Part shown: piece after piece, positions 51,306-60,665 of the stretch
How the letters are laid out: each line of letters opens with the position of its first letter
How positions within the stretch are numbered: the stretch's first letter is position 1
Notes under the pieces: model-generated
Database searches by the model: none
What the model saw: only the letters and a program-made list of their open reading frames with translations
Told to the model about the DNA's origin: nothing
NCBI RefSeq assembly: GCF_004634425.1
Contig: NZ_SBJL01000001.1
Coordinates: 221,001-285,000 of the forward strand
Source of the DNA: Vitreimonas flagellata
GTDB lineage: Bacteria > Pseudomonadota > Alphaproteobacteria > Caulobacterales > Aquidulcibacteraceae
Direction: 5' to 3'
Length of the DNA stretch: 64,000 bases
Translations under genes and position numbers: made by a program

Positions 51306-52643
51306 TCACGCCACCCAGTCGCGGCGCAAGGTCCGGGCTGACAGCAGGAAATGCAGCGCCGCCCAGAGGTACCCGCAAACCCCGATCATCATCGCCCAGC
51401 GCAGGCCGACTTCGACAGCGGCCGTGCAAGTGGCGTTTCCTGTGAGCTCCGCACAGGCCTCCGTGGTGAGGCCGGCGCCGGCCAATTGGCCGTTGGCCAG
51501 GAAATCCGAGAGCGCGCCAATCACGGGCGGACCCATGCCGTAGCCGATTAAGTTCACAACGAAGAGCAACACCGCGACGGCAGTGGCGCGCATGCGTGGC
51601 TCCACCACGCCTTGGGTCACGGCGTACATTGGGCCGAGATAGAAATAGTGTGCGATCGCGGCGATCATCAAAGCCGGCATCGCCACCCAGATGTTCGGTA
51701 GCACGAACGAAAGCAGATAGAGCGGCGTGGCGATGAAGAAGCCGAGCGCCGGCAGCCAGGAGAGCGCATTCGGGTGACGCTTGGAGATTCGGTCGGCAAG
51801 GAAGCCGCTGGTGAACGTGCCGATCGCGGCGCAGAGGCCGAGAACAACGCCGATGATGGTGGCGGCTTCAAACAGCGAGAAGCCGTGCGTGCGGATCATA
51901 AAGCTGGTGAGGTATTGGCCGACGCCGTAGCCGACAAAGCTCGCTAACGCCGAACCAAAGGCGACATGCCAGAAGGTCGGCTTCTTCGCGAGCGCGGCGA
52001 CGGCTGAGAAGAAGCTCGGCGCATCCGCCTTTGCCGTCGCGCGCGGCGGCTCTTTCACCGTGAGCTTCACGATTACGGCCAGCAGCACGCCCGGTACGCC
52101 CAGCCAGATGAACGCCTCACGCCAGCCCACATGCGTGGCAATCCAGCCGCCGCCGACCGCAGCGATCATCGAGCCGATCGGAATGCCAAGCGCATAGATC
52201 GACAGCGCCGATGCGCGACGATCCGATGGAAAATAATCTGAGATGACGGAGTTCGCCGGCGGCGTGCAGCCAGCTTCGCCGATCGATACGCCGACGCGCG
52301 CGGCAAACAAAGTCGCGTAATTGATGGCGAAGCCGCATGCGGCCGTCATCGCGCTCCACACGCCGAGGCAGACGGCGAGAATTGTCATGCGGTTGTGGCG
52401 TTCGGCGAAGCGCGCGATTGGAATGCCAAGCAATGTGTAGAGGATGGCAAAGGCGGGGCCGCCAAGCAGGCCGAGTTCGAAATCGCTCAGGCCGAACTCC
52501 GCTTTGATGGGCTCTTGGATGATGCCGATGACCACGCGGTCGATGAAGTTGAAGGTATAAACCACCAACAGGGCGCCCAAAACGTAGGCGCGATAGCCCT
52601 TGGTGGCGTAACCCTGAAAGGCCGGCGCGGTGGCGTCGGTCAT
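51306..52643 (-). CDS. MFS transporter (Spinster-type)
   Basis: 445 residues from ATG 52643 (GGGAGGG upstream; the longer frame is not supported). Twelve membrane segments. FNFIDRVVIGIIQEPIKAEFGL at helix 1 and ARFAERHNRMTIL in the helix 2-3 loop put it in the same group as the carrier at 20437. Its extended loop near the C-terminus holds TTEACAELTGNATCTAAVE, with two Cys that may form a disulfide in the periplasm. No neighbouring catabolic genes, so the substrate is unknown. Confidence 0.82.
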   Translation of the reverse strand: MTDATAPAFQGYATKGYRAYVLGALLVVYTFNFIDRVVIGIIQEPIKAEFGLSDFELGLLGGPAFAILYTLLGIPIARFAERHNRMTILAVCLGVWSAMTAACGFAINYATLFAARVGVSIGEAGCTPPANSVISDYFPSDRRASALSIYALGIPIGSMIAAVGGGWIATHVGWREAFIWLGVPGVLLAVIVKLTVKEPPRATAKADAPSFFSAVAALAKKPTFWHVAFGSALASFVGYGVGQYLTSFMIRTHGFSLFEAATIIGVVLGLCAAIGTFTSGFLADRISKRHPNALSWLPALGFFIATPLYLLSFVLPNIWVAMPALMIAAIAHYFYLGPMYAVTQGVVEPRMRATAVAVLLFVVNLIGYGMGPPVIGALSDFLANGQLAGAGLTTEACAELTGNATCTAAVEVGLRWAMMIGVCGYLWAALHFLLSARTLRRDWVA

Positions 52644-52734
52644 GCATTTCCCTCCCTCGGCGGGGCGTTCGCCCTCGTTCCAAACAGCACTGTATGGACG
52701 GCGCGCCGGGCCGCAAGCGCTGAATTGCGAACGG

Positions 52735-53449
52735 CTAGAGCAGGCCGAGGGTCTTGAAGCTCGAAACACCGTCGCGGCCTATCACGAGGTGATCGTGGAC
52801 GCGCACGCTGATCGCTTCGGCCGCCGCCACGATCTCGCGTGTGATCGCGAGGTCAGCAGCGGAAGGTTTGGGATCGCCGCTCGCATGATTGTGCACGAGG
52901 ATCGCCGACGCTGCGGAAAGCTCCAACGACCGCCGCGCCACCTCGCGCGGATAGACCGGCGCGTGATCCACGGCGCCTTCGTTCATGACCTCGTCGGAGA
53001 TGAGTTGGTTCTTGGCGTCGAGGAAGAGAACGCGGAATTGCTCGCGCGGCTCGTGCGCCATGCTCATGCGGCAATAATTCACGAGTTGCGACCAAGACGT
53101 GATCAACGTGCGCTTGGCCAGTTCGCTCCTTGCCGCGCGCTCCATGATCGCTTGCGCGATCTTCAAATCTTGCGCGCCGGATGGCCCCGCGCCCTTCACT
53201 TCGGCGATACGTTGCACGGGCGCTGCGAGCACAGCGCTCAGGCTGCCGAACTTCGCGAGCAACGCCTTGCGAGCGGCTTGGTGTCTTGACGCGGAATGGT
53301 GCGAAAAGCATGAGCTCCAACAGCTCATAGTCGGCAAGAGCGGCCGCGCCCGCTTCATCAAAGCGCTGGCGCAATCGCGCGCGGTGGTCGTGAAAGTGCG
53401 GCTTCTCCGGCGCGGGCTTGGCCTTTGCAGCAGGCGCACGCGCCATCAC
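52735..53449 (-). pseudogene. radC: RadC/JAB-family DNA repair protein, two one-base deletions
   Basis: The N-terminal helix-hairpin part (HDHRARLRQRFDEAGAAALADYELLELMLF) is in one frame and the main part (KALLAKFGSLSAVLAAP..., JAB motif LVHNHASGDPKPS) in another. Between them a third frame reads RTIPRQDTKPLA, exactly what RadC should have. Adding one G near 53303 and one T near 53266 (plus strand) restores an intact protein of about 238 residues. RadC proteins carry a JAMM-type metal site (HNHASGD). Two missing bases in 40 bp, each in a short run, suggest sequence error or very recent loss. Upstream of it lies a gap with no other gene. Confidence 0.85.
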
Positions 53450-53550
53450 GATCGGCGGCGCGCCGTCGAGCTGAAACGGGAAGAGTTCGCTGTCTTCGAC
53501 GGCGCGTAACGCGCATCGGCTTTCGATTTGCCCCCGCGCCCCGCCATTGA

Positions 53551-54381
53551 TCAGGCCGTGAGCGCGTGCGGTTGATCAAGGCCGGCGGGAGATTTGGTGA
53601 AAATCTCAATGCCGTCTTCGGTCACACCAATCGAGTGCTCGTATTGGGCGGAGAGCGACTTATCCTTGGTCACCGCCGTCCAACCATCGCCCAACACTTT
53701 CACGGAGGGCGAACCAAGGTTCAGCATGGGCTCCACGGTGAAGAGCATGCCGGGGCGAATTTCTTCGCCTTGGCCTGGCTTGCCGAAGTGCAGAATGTTC
53801 GGCGCATCGTGGAAGACGCGACCAAGCCCGTGGCCGCAGAACTCGCGCACGATCGAGCAGCGCTCGCTCTCGGCATAAGATTGGATCGCGTGGCCGAGAT
53901 CGCCAAGCTTCATGCCCGGCTTGATGATCGCCAGGCCGCGCATCAGCGAACCGTACGTGACGTCCATCAGCCGCTGTGCTTTGCGCGGCACGTCACCCAC
54001 GCCGTACATGCGGCTCGTATCGCCGTGCCAGCCATCGACGATGACGGTGACGTCGATGTTCAGAATGTCGCCCGAGCGCAGCGTGCGATCGCCGGGGATG
54101 CCGTGGCAGACGACGTGATTGAGTGATGTGCAAACCGTATGGCGATAGCCGCGATAGCCGACGCAGGCCGGCAGCGCGCCATGATCGAGCACGAATTCGC
54201 GGGCGAGATCATCAATACGGGCCGTGGTGACGCCCTCGCGCGTCTCGGCGACAAGCATGTCCAGGCACTCGGCGGCCAAGCGGCCGGCTTTGCGCATGCC
54301 AGCGAACGCGGCGTCGCGGTCGTAAAGTTTGATCTGGCCGATATTGCGCTCAGGGGCCTCGGCGGCGGCTACAAAAGTCAT
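53551..54381 (-). CDS. map: Methionine aminopeptidase, type I
   Basis: 276 residues. Metal ligands Asp in NIDVTVIVDGWHGDTSRMY, His in CGHGLGRVFHDAPN, Glu in FTVEPML and Glu in QYEHSIGVTEDG. Removes N-terminal Met from new proteins. About 25 residues longer at the N-terminus than the shortest forms. Confidence 0.95.
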   Translation of the reverse strand: MTFVAAAEAPERNIGQIKLYDRDAAFAGMRKAGRLAAECLDMLVAETREGVTTARIDDLAREFVLDHGALPACVGYRGYRHTVCTSLNHVVCHGIPGDRTLRSGDILNIDVTVIVDGWHGDTSRMYGVGDVPRKAQRLMDVTYGSLMRGLAIIKPGMKLGDLGHAIQSYAESERCSIVREFCGHGLGRVFHDAPNILHFGKPGQGEEIRPGMLFTVEPMLNLGSPSVKVLGDGWTAVTKDKSLSAQYEHSIGVTEDGIEIFTKSPAGLDQPHALTA

Positions 54382-54501
54382 CTGATCTCCGGTTGGGCCA
54401 ACATAACATAGGCAGCCCGAAAAGGCAGGCGATTGGGGGTGTTTGGACTGGCCTTAACGTGGTGTCATGATGCCGCGCGGGCGGAGCGGAGAGAGACGCA
54501 T

Positions 54502-54954
54502 ATGCTGAAGAGGTTGGTTTTATTCGTTTTCTGCGTGGCCCTTGGTCTGGGCGGCGCACCGGCCGCGTTTGCGCAGAAAGGCGGCGGCGCTGTGGGCGGG
54601 GCGCAGGCGATCACCATCCGGGTCTGCAACAACACCAATGACCCCGCCAACGTCTCGATCTCATACCAGCCCATAAACCAGACCAATTTTTATAACCAGG
54701 GCTGGTTCACGGTGGCGCCCCGCGCCTGCAGCGATCTGGCCGAGACCACCAACGGCTATTTCTACGGCTACGCCGAGGTCGTGAACGACGGCTCGCGCTA
54801 TTGGGGCGGCGATTTCCCGCTTTGCGTGATCTATCCAGGCCCATTCAATTTCTGGAGCGACAATTCCCGCTATTGCGCCAATGGGCAGGAATTGCGGAAT
54901 TTCGTGCAGATGCAGACGCAATCGTTCGGCGTTTACACGTGGAATTTGGACTGA
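54502..54954 (+). CDS. Secreted DUF1036 protein
   Basis: 150 residues from ATG 54502. Signal peptide about 1-24 (ends PAAFAQ), then a small beta-rich domain with IRVCNNTNDPANVSISY and CSDLAETTNGYFYGYAE, four Cys, likely disulfide-bonded. DUF1036 proteins are exported and common in alpha-proteobacteria; function unknown. Stops 3 nt before the convergent pleD. Confidence 0.82.
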   Translation: MLKRLVLFVFCVALGLGGAPAAFAQKGGGAVGGAQAITIRVCNNTNDPANVSISYQPINQTNFYNQGWFTVAPRACSDLAETTNGYFYGYAEVVNDGSRYWGGDFPLCVIYPGPFNFWSDNSRYCANGQELRNFVQMQTQSFGVYTWNLD

Positions 54955-54957
54955 GCT

Positions 54958-56337
54958 TTAGGCGGCTTGCGCGCCGGTGCGGCCGATGACGCGGTTGCGC
55001 CCGGCGCGTTTGGCTTCGTAGAGCGCCTCGTCCGCACGCTTGATCAAGGTGTCGGCGGTGTCGTCGTTGCGCTCTGCGCAGGCGACGCCGATCGAGACTG
55101 TGATGTCGAGCGGCAGCGGTACGCCTGGCACATTGAACGGGCTTGAGCAGATGTGGCGGCGTAAGCGTTCGGCCGCCAAGCAGGCGATATCGCCTGCTGT
55201 ACGCGGCATGATCACCACGAACTCCTCGCCGCCCATGCGGCAGGCGAAGTCTGACGGGCGCGTATTGGTGGCGAGCCGCACCGCGAACTCGCGCAACACC
55301 GCATCGCCTACGTCATGGCCGTACGTGTCGTTGCATTGTTTGAAGTGGTCGATGTCGATCACCATCACGGACACCGCATCGCCGCCGCATTGCGCGCGTT
55401 GCACCAGTGGGCCGAGCTGCGCGTTCATGAAGCGGCGATTGTAGAGATTGGTCAGCTGGTCGGTGATCGCCAATTCAAGGCTTTGATCGAGCCGTGAGCG
55501 CAGCGCGTCCATATAGCGTTTACGGCGCATCAAGGTACGGCCGCGGGCGATGATCTCGTCCTCGTCGATCGGGCGCGTGATGATGTCGTGCGCGCCAAGT
55601 TCGAGCGCACGCACGGCGCGCTTGCGATCATCGGAATCCACGATGGCGAGGATCGGCAAATGCCGCGTTGGCTCGCCGGAACGCATGCGCGCGATCACCC
55701 GGAAGCCATCAAAGCTTTTCGCGACCACCGAGACCACGACCAAATCCGGCGCGCCAGCGGCGTTTTCACCGCCCAAAACGGTCACGCGATGCTCGATACC
55801 AAGCGCGGCCTGCACGCCCTTGATCTGCGTGGGGTTGTCGTCCACCACGAGCACGTTGCCGGCGCTCAGCCGCAATTGTTCGAGCGGATCGGGGCGCAGC
55901 TCTTCTTCGATCACGCCCAGGCGGCGGCCATTGGCTTCGCGCAGGCGCAATTCGTCGGTGACGACCTTCAAGCTGAGCAGGCTCTTCACCCGCGCCATCA
56001 GCTGCACGTCGTCGATCGGCTTGGTCAGAAATTCTTCCGCACCCGCTTGCAGCCCGCGCACCTTGTTGTCGCGATCATCGAGCGTGGTGAGGATCACAAC
56101 TGGGATGTGCCGCGTTTCTGGCATCGCCTTCAGACGCCGACAGGCTTCATAGCCATCGATGCCGCCGGGCATCATCACGTCGAGCAGGATGAGGTCGGGG
56201 CGCTCGCGCTTGGCCAATTGCACGGCTTCCTCGCCGCGCTGCGCCATCAGCACTTCGTAATAGTCCGCTGTCAGCTTCGCTTCGAGCAAGCGCCGGTTTG
56301 CTTCCAGGTCGTCGACAACAAGGATGCGCGCGCTCAA
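54958..56337 (-). CDS. pleD: Diguanylate cyclase response regulator PleD
   Basis: 459 residues. Receiver domain 1 with phosphoacceptor Asp53 (LILLDVMMPGG), receiver-like domain 2 (adaptor, LVVDDNPTQIK), then GGDEF domain with active-site GGEEF and an inhibitory RxxD (RPSD) eight residues before it. Same plan as Caulobacter PleD: phosphorylation drives dimerisation and c-di-GMP synthesis during the swarmer-to-stalked change. Follows divK by 10 nt, so one operon. Confidence 0.95.
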   Translation of the reverse strand: MSARILVVDDLEANRRLLEAKLTADYYEVLMAQRGEEAVQLAKRERPDLILLDVMMPGGIDGYEACRRLKAMPETRHIPVVILTTLDDRDNKVRGLQAGAEEFLTKPIDDVQLMARVKSLLSLKVVTDELRLREANGRRLGVIEEELRPDPLEQLRLSAGNVLVVDDNPTQIKGVQAALGIEHRVTVLGGENAAGAPDLVVVSVVAKSFDGFRVIARMRSGEPTRHLPILAIVDSDDRKRAVRALELGAHDIITRPIDEDEIIARGRTLMRRKRYMDALRSRLDQSLELAITDQLTNLYNRRFMNAQLGPLVQRAQCGGDAVSVMVIDIDHFKQCNDTYGHDVGDAVLREFAVRLATNTRPSDFACRMGGEEFVVIMPRTAGDIACLAAERLRRHICSSPFNVPGVPLPLDITVSIGVACAERNDDTADTLIKRADEALYEAKRAGRNRVIGRTGAQAA

Positions 56338-56347
56338 GCGTGCCCTC

Positions 56348-56713
56348 CTAGCCGATGAACTTGCGGATGGTTTCGAGGAACGTGGTCACCGAGATCGGCT
56401 TGGAGAGATAGGCGTCGCAGCCGGCGGCGAGGATCTTCTGCTCGTCGCCGCGCATCGCAAACGCCGTCACCGCGACGACCGGGATGTGCTTCAGCGTCTC
56501 GTCTTTCTTCAGTCGATCGGTGATTTCCAGGCCAGAGATTTCCGGCAGCTGGATATCCATGATGATGAGGTCAGGCTTGTGCTCGCGGGCAAGCGGCAAG
56601 GCTTGGCGGCCGTCTTTGGTCTTGACGGTGCGGTAGCCAAAGGCTTCCAGCAAGTCGTTGAACAGCCTCATATTGAGTTCGCTGTCTTCGACGATGAGAA
56701 CCGTTTTGGCCAT
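56348..56713 (-). CDS. divK: Single-domain response regulator DivK
   Basis: 121 residues: one receiver domain with Asp10, phosphoacceptor Asp53 ([10 protein letters not shown]) and the Lys of YLSKPI. In Caulobacter DivK is phosphorylated by DivJ, dephosphorylated by PleC, and sets cell polarity and CtrA activity. The divK-pleD pair is the strongest taxonomic sign in the window. Confidence 0.95.
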   Translation of the reverse strand: MAKTVLIVEDSELNMRLFNDLLEAFGYRTVKTKDGRQALPLAREHKPDLIIMDIQLPEISGLEITDRLKKDETLKHIPVVAVTAFAMRGDEQKILAAGCDAYLSKPISVTTFLETIRKFIG

Positions 56714-56847
56714 TTACCCGCTTCGCTTTTGCGGCCCCGAGAGCCCAGATAGGCTGAAGCTCGGCCTTATAACGCCGAGGCCTTAACAACCCATCGCAAT
56801 ACCAGCAATCTCGTCAGTATTGTTAAGAAGACCTTAAGGATTGAAGC

Positions 56848-57735
56848 ATGCGCCTAGGCGTGGATTTCGGGGGCACCAAGATCGAAGCGGCGCTGCTTGA
56901 TTCCAATGGCGAAATCCTCGCGCGCCAGCGTGTGCCAAATCCTGGGAACTATTCGGACGCGGTGCAGGCGGTGGCCCATCTGACGGCGCGAATCGAACAG
57001 CAAACAGGCAAGCGCGCCGGCGCGGTGGGCGTGGCGATGCCCGGCTCACTGTCGCCCGTCACCGGTATGGTGCGCAACGCCAACTCGACGTGGCTCAACG
57101 GCAAACCGTTCTTGGAAGACTTGAAGGTCGCGCTCGCGCGGCCTGTGCGCGTGGAGAACGACGCCAATTGCTTCGCGCTCTCGGAGGCCGTGGACGGCGC
57201 AGCTGCGGGCGGGCGCGTGGTGTTTGGCGCAATCTTCGGGACAGGATGCGGCGGCGGCGTTGTCGTCGATCGCAAGACCATCGAAGGCGTCAACGGCGTT
57301 GGTGGTGAGTGGGGCCACACGCCATTGCCGTGGGCGCGCGCCGACGAAACACCGGTGCGCGATTGGTGCGGACGTTGGCAATGTCTGGAGCAATGGGTCT
57401 CTGGCACCGGCTTCAAGCGCTGGGCCGGCATGAGCGCACGCGAGGCCGACCAAGCCGCCGCCGCTGGCGATGCCAAGGCGATCGTCGCGCTCGATCATCT
57501 CGCCGACAAAATCGCACGCTGCCTCGCGGTGGTGATCGACATCATCGATCCGGACGTGATCGTGTTCGGCGGCGGTGTGTCGAACGTGGAGCGCCTATAT
57601 CCAAGCGTGCACGGCAAGCTGATCGCGCATGTGTTCTCGGACGTGGTGAAAACGAAAGTGGTCAAGAACATGCACGGCGATAGCTCAGGCGTGCGCGGCG
57701 CGGCTTGGCTGTTCACGCCGGAGGAAGCGGCCTGA
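56848..57735 (+). CDS. ROK-family sugar kinase (fructokinase/glucokinase type)
   Basis: 295 residues. ATP-binding DFGGTKIEAALLD (6-18), ENDANCFALSE (phosphate acceptor region), GTGCGGGVVVD and the sugar-binding GEWGHTPLPW. The family zinc motif is CxCGxxGCxE; here it reads DWCGRWQCLE, so the first Cys is Asp. Either zinc binding is changed or another residue substitutes. Phosphorylates a hexose. Followed by dinB after 1 nt. Confidence 0.85.
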   Translation: MRLGVDFGGTKIEAALLDSNGEILARQRVPNPGNYSDAVQAVAHLTARIEQQTGKRAGAVGVAMPGSLSPVTGMVRNANSTWLNGKPFLEDLKVALARPVRVENDANCFALSEAVDGAAAGGRVVFGAIFGTGCGGGVVVDRKTIEGVNGVGGEWGHTPLPWARADETPVRDWCGRWQCLEQWVSGTGFKRWAGMSAREADQAAAAGDAKAIVALDHLADKIARCLAVVIDIIDPDVIVFGGGVSNVERLYPSVHGKLIAHVFSDVVKTKVVKNMHGDSSGVRGAAWLFTPEEAA

Positions 57736-57736
57736 G

Positions 57737-58999
57737 ATGAGGCTCTGCCGCGCCTGCGCGCGCGTCATCGAAGGCGCAGGCTGCGTCTGCGGCGAGGATT
57801 TGCCGGTGGAGCACGTTGAGCTCAACCAGCTCTCCATCGCCCACCTCGATTGCGACGCCTTCTACGCCTCCATCGAAAAACGCGATGATCCAAGCCTGGA
57901 GCCGCATCCGGTCATCGTCGGCGGCGGCAAACGCGGCGTTGTTTCGACCTGCTGCTACGTCGCTCGCGCGTACGGCGTGCGCTCGGCCATGCCGATGTTC
58001 AAAGCGCTGAAGCTCTGCCCGCAAGCCAAAGTCGTGCACGGCGAAATGGGCAAATACGTGGAGGAAGGCCGCACCATCCGCCGCATGATGGAGGATCTGA
58101 CGCCGCAGGTGCAGCCACTCTCCATCGATGAAGCCTTCATGGATTTGAGCGGCACCGAAGCGCTGCACGGCGGCTCGCCGGCGCAATCCTTGATCAAGCT
58201 ACAGAACAAGATCTGGGAAGAACGACGGCTCACCGTTTCCATCGGGCTCAGCTTCAACAAATTCCTGGCCAAGACCGCCAGCGATCTCGACAAGCCGCGC
58301 GGCTTCTCCGTCATCGGTCGCGGCGAAGCGTTGGCCTTCCTTCAAAGCCGCGCCGTCTCCACGCTCCCTGGCGTTGGCCCGGCGGGCGCGACCGCGCTTG
58401 AGGGCAACGGCTTAAAGAAGATCGGCGACATTCGCCTCGTCGGCCCGCAGCGCATGCGCGCGCTCTACGGCGATTGGGGCGCGCATCTGTTCGCGCTGTC
58501 GATGGCCGACGATCCCCGCATCGTCGACCCGAACGGCGAGCGTAAAAGCATTTCGTCGGAGACCACCTTCTTTGCAGACGTCTCCGACATCGAAGCGCTC
58601 GAAGACATTCTCTGGCCGCTCTGCGAGAAGGTCGCCGCCCGCTGCCGCGCCGCTGAGACCGCGGGCCGCACGCTCACGCTGAAGCTTAAGGACACGCGCT
58701 TCAAGATCGTCACGCGCCGGCGCCAATTGCCGGAGCCGACATTGCTCGCGCATCGTATCTTCGAAACCGCGCGCGAGCTGTTGGCCGGCGACGCCGACGG
58801 CCGCACCAAATATCGGCTGATCGGCGTCGGCCTCTCCGATTTCAGCGACCCCGCCGACGCCGATAAAGGCGACATGCTCGACACCGAAACCCCCAAGCGC
58901 GCCGCCGCAGAAGCGGCCATCGCCAAGGCGCGCAGCAAGTTCGGCAAAGACGCGGTGCAAACGGGCCGGGCGCTGAAGGCGGAGTGGGATGACGAGTGA
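57737..58999 (+). CDS. dinB: DNA polymerase IV (Y-family) with N-terminal Cys cluster
   Basis: 420 residues, about 70 longer than E. coli Pol IV. Y-family core: HLDCDAFYASIEKR (metal Asp), LSIDEAFMDLSG (SIDEA motif), then the thumb helix-hairpin-helix (VSTLPGVGPAGATAL) and little-finger domain. The first 20 residues carry LCRACARVIEGAGCVCG, a CxxC plus CxC pair that may bind zinc. Translesion synthesis at stalled forks. The coupling with the ROK kinase is probably incidental. Confidence 0.93.
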   Translation: MRLCRACARVIEGAGCVCGEDLPVEHVELNQLSIAHLDCDAFYASIEKRDDPSLEPHPVIVGGGKRGVVSTCCYVARAYGVRSAMPMFKALKLCPQAKVVHGEMGKYVEEGRTIRRMMEDLTPQVQPLSIDEAFMDLSGTEALHGGSPAQSLIKLQNKIWEERRLTVSIGLSFNKFLAKTASDLDKPRGFSVIGRGEALAFLQSRAVSTLPGVGPAGATALEGNGLKKIGDIRLVGPQRMRALYGDWGAHLFALSMADDPRIVDPNGERKSISSETTFFADVSDIEALEDILWPLCEKVAARCRAAETAGRTLTLKLKDTRFKIVTRRRQLPEPTLLAHRIFETARELLAGDADGRTKYRLIGVGLSDFSDPADADKGDMLDTETPKRAAAEAAIAKARSKFGKDAVQTGRALKAEWDDE

Positions 59000-59044
59000 G
59001 TATTGTGCGGCTAGTAGATGTCCAACACGCTGAGGGAGCATCAG

Positions 59045-59506
59045 ATGGGCCGGGTTGACGCGCGTTTGCAGGAATTGGGCATCACTTTGCCGACGCCGCC
59101 GGCCCCGGTGGCCTCCTACGTGCCGTACGTGGTCTCGGGCAATCTCGTGTACGTTTCCGGTCAAGTTTCGGTGGACGCGAGCGGCGGCATCAAGGGCAAG
59201 CTTGGTGATGCGATTGAGGTCGAGGAAGGCCAGGCAGCCGCACGGCTCTGCGCCCTCAACCTGCTGGCGCAAGTGAAGGCGGCGTGCGGGGGCGATCTGG
59301 ATCGTGTCAAGCGCGTGGTGAAGCTGGGCGGCTTCGTCAATGTGACGGCCGATTTCAGCCCCATCCCCCAAGTCGTAAACGGTTGCTCCGACGTCATGGT
59401 CGCTGTGTTCGGGGAGGCGGGCCGGCACGCGCGCGCGGCAGTAGGCGTCGCGAATTTGCCACTGGATTTCGCAGTCGAAGTCGATGGCGTTTTTGAAATA
59501 GACTAG
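59045..59506 (+). CDS. RidA-family protein
   Basis: 153 residues from ATG 59045, chosen for GAGGGAG 7 nt upstream over ATG 59018. RidA/YjgF fold in the longer-form subgroup: PAPVASYVPYVVSGNLVYVSGQVS, then RVVKLGGFVNVTADF, RAAVGVANLPLDFAVEVDG. The RidA deaminase Arg sits in ARAAVGVANLP as usual. Removes reactive enamines/imines. Followed by the FemAB-like gene after 4 nt. Confidence 0.85.
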   Translation: MGRVDARLQELGITLPTPPAPVASYVPYVVSGNLVYVSGQVSVDASGGIKGKLGDAIEVEEGQAAARLCALNLLAQVKAACGGDLDRVKRVVKLGGFVNVTADFSPIPQVVNGCSDVMVAVFGEAGRHARAAVGVANLPLDFAVEVDGVFEID

Positions 59507-59510
59507 CGCT

Positions 59511-60665
59511 ATGGACGGCACGGACGCGCTCTCGATCTCCGTAATTGGCGACCTCGCCAATATCGAGCGTGATGTGTGGGATGGCTTGGCCAATCCCGCT
59601 GATACGCCGTTTGATCCCTTTCTCTCCTGGGATTTTCTGCAAGCGCTCGAAGAGAGCGGCTGCGCGACCGCCGCCAGCGGTTGGCAAGCCGCGCACCTGG
59701 TCGCGCGCGAAGCCGGCGGCGCAATCGTCGGCGCCATGCCGCTCTACGCCAAGGATCATTCCTACGGCGAATACGTGTTCGATCACGCTTGGGCCGATGC
59801 GTTGCACCGTGCCGGCGGCAATTATTATCCAAAGCTGCAATGCGCCGCACCGTTCACACCCGTGCCCGGCCGTCGGATATTCGCGCGCGACGCCGCTATG
59901 GAAGCGGCTCTCGCACAGGGCGCCATTGGCCTCGCGCAGCGCGCCGGCGCATCCTCGGTGCACGCGACGTTCGCCAGCGAAGAGCAGTGCCAACGCCTCG
60001 CATCGCTCGGCTATCTCACGCGCGTCGGCCTCCAATATCATTGGTTCAACCACGACTATACGAGCTTCGCCGACTTTCTCGCGGATCTCTCATCGCAGAA
60101 GCGCAAAACCATCCGCCGCGAACGTGAGCGCGCCAGTGAAGGGATGCGCATCAAACGCCTGCATGGCGACGACATCAAAGCCCATGACTGGGATTTTTTC
60201 TTCCGATGCTACATGGATACGGGCTCACGCAAATGGGGCTCGCCGTACCTCAATCGCAAATTCTTCGATCTGCTCGGCGAGCGCATGCGCGACAAATGCG
60301 TGTTGTTCATCGCCGAGTGCGATGACACGCCGATCGCCGCCGCGCTCAACATGATTGGCGGCGATGCGCTCTATGGCCGTTATTGGGGCCGCGTCGCGGA
60401 CGTGCCGTTCCTGCACTTCGAGCTTTGCTATTACCAAGCCATCGACGTCGCGATTGAACTCAAGCTGCCGCGCGTGGAAGCCGGCGCGCAGGGCGATCAC
60501 AAGCTCGCGCGCGGTTATGTGCCTGCGCCGACCTATAGCGCTCACTGGATTGCCCATCCGGGTTTGCGCACAGCGATCGCGCGCTATCTGGAAGCAGAGA
60601 CGCCGGCGATCGTGAACGAGGCCGAAGTGCTCGCCGAGCATACACCGTTCAAGAAGTCCGAATAG
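59511..60665 (+). CDS. FemAB-like/DUF482 peptidoglycan-type acyltransferase
   Basis: 384 residues. Two GNAT-like halves: N-terminal WDGLANPADTPFDPFLSWDFLQALEESG and C-terminal FFFRCYMDTGSRKWGSPYLNRKFFDLLGERM, RYWGRVADVPFLHFELCYYQAIDVAIE and VEAGAQGDHKLARGYVPAPTYSAHW. This is the PF04339-type family. It is thought to move an acyl or aminoacyl group in cell-envelope work, but no reaction is established. Overlaps the convergent permease by 17 nt. Confidence 0.83.
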   Translation: MDGTDALSISVIGDLANIERDVWDGLANPADTPFDPFLSWDFLQALEESGCATAASGWQAAHLVAREAGGAIVGAMPLYAKDHSYGEYVFDHAWADALHRAGGNYYPKLQCAAPFTPVPGRRIFARDAAMEAALAQGAIGLAQRAGASSVHATFASEEQCQRLASLGYLTRVGLQYHWFNHDYTSFADFLADLSSQKRKTIRRERERASEGMRIKRLHGDDIKAHDWDFFFRCYMDTGSRKWGSPYLNRKFFDLLGERMRDKCVLFIAECDDTPIAAALNMIGGDALYGRYWGRVADVPFLHFELCYYQAIDVAIELKLPRVEAGAQGDHKLARGYVPAPTYSAHWIAHPGLRTAIARYLEAETPAIVNEAEVLAEHTPFKKSE

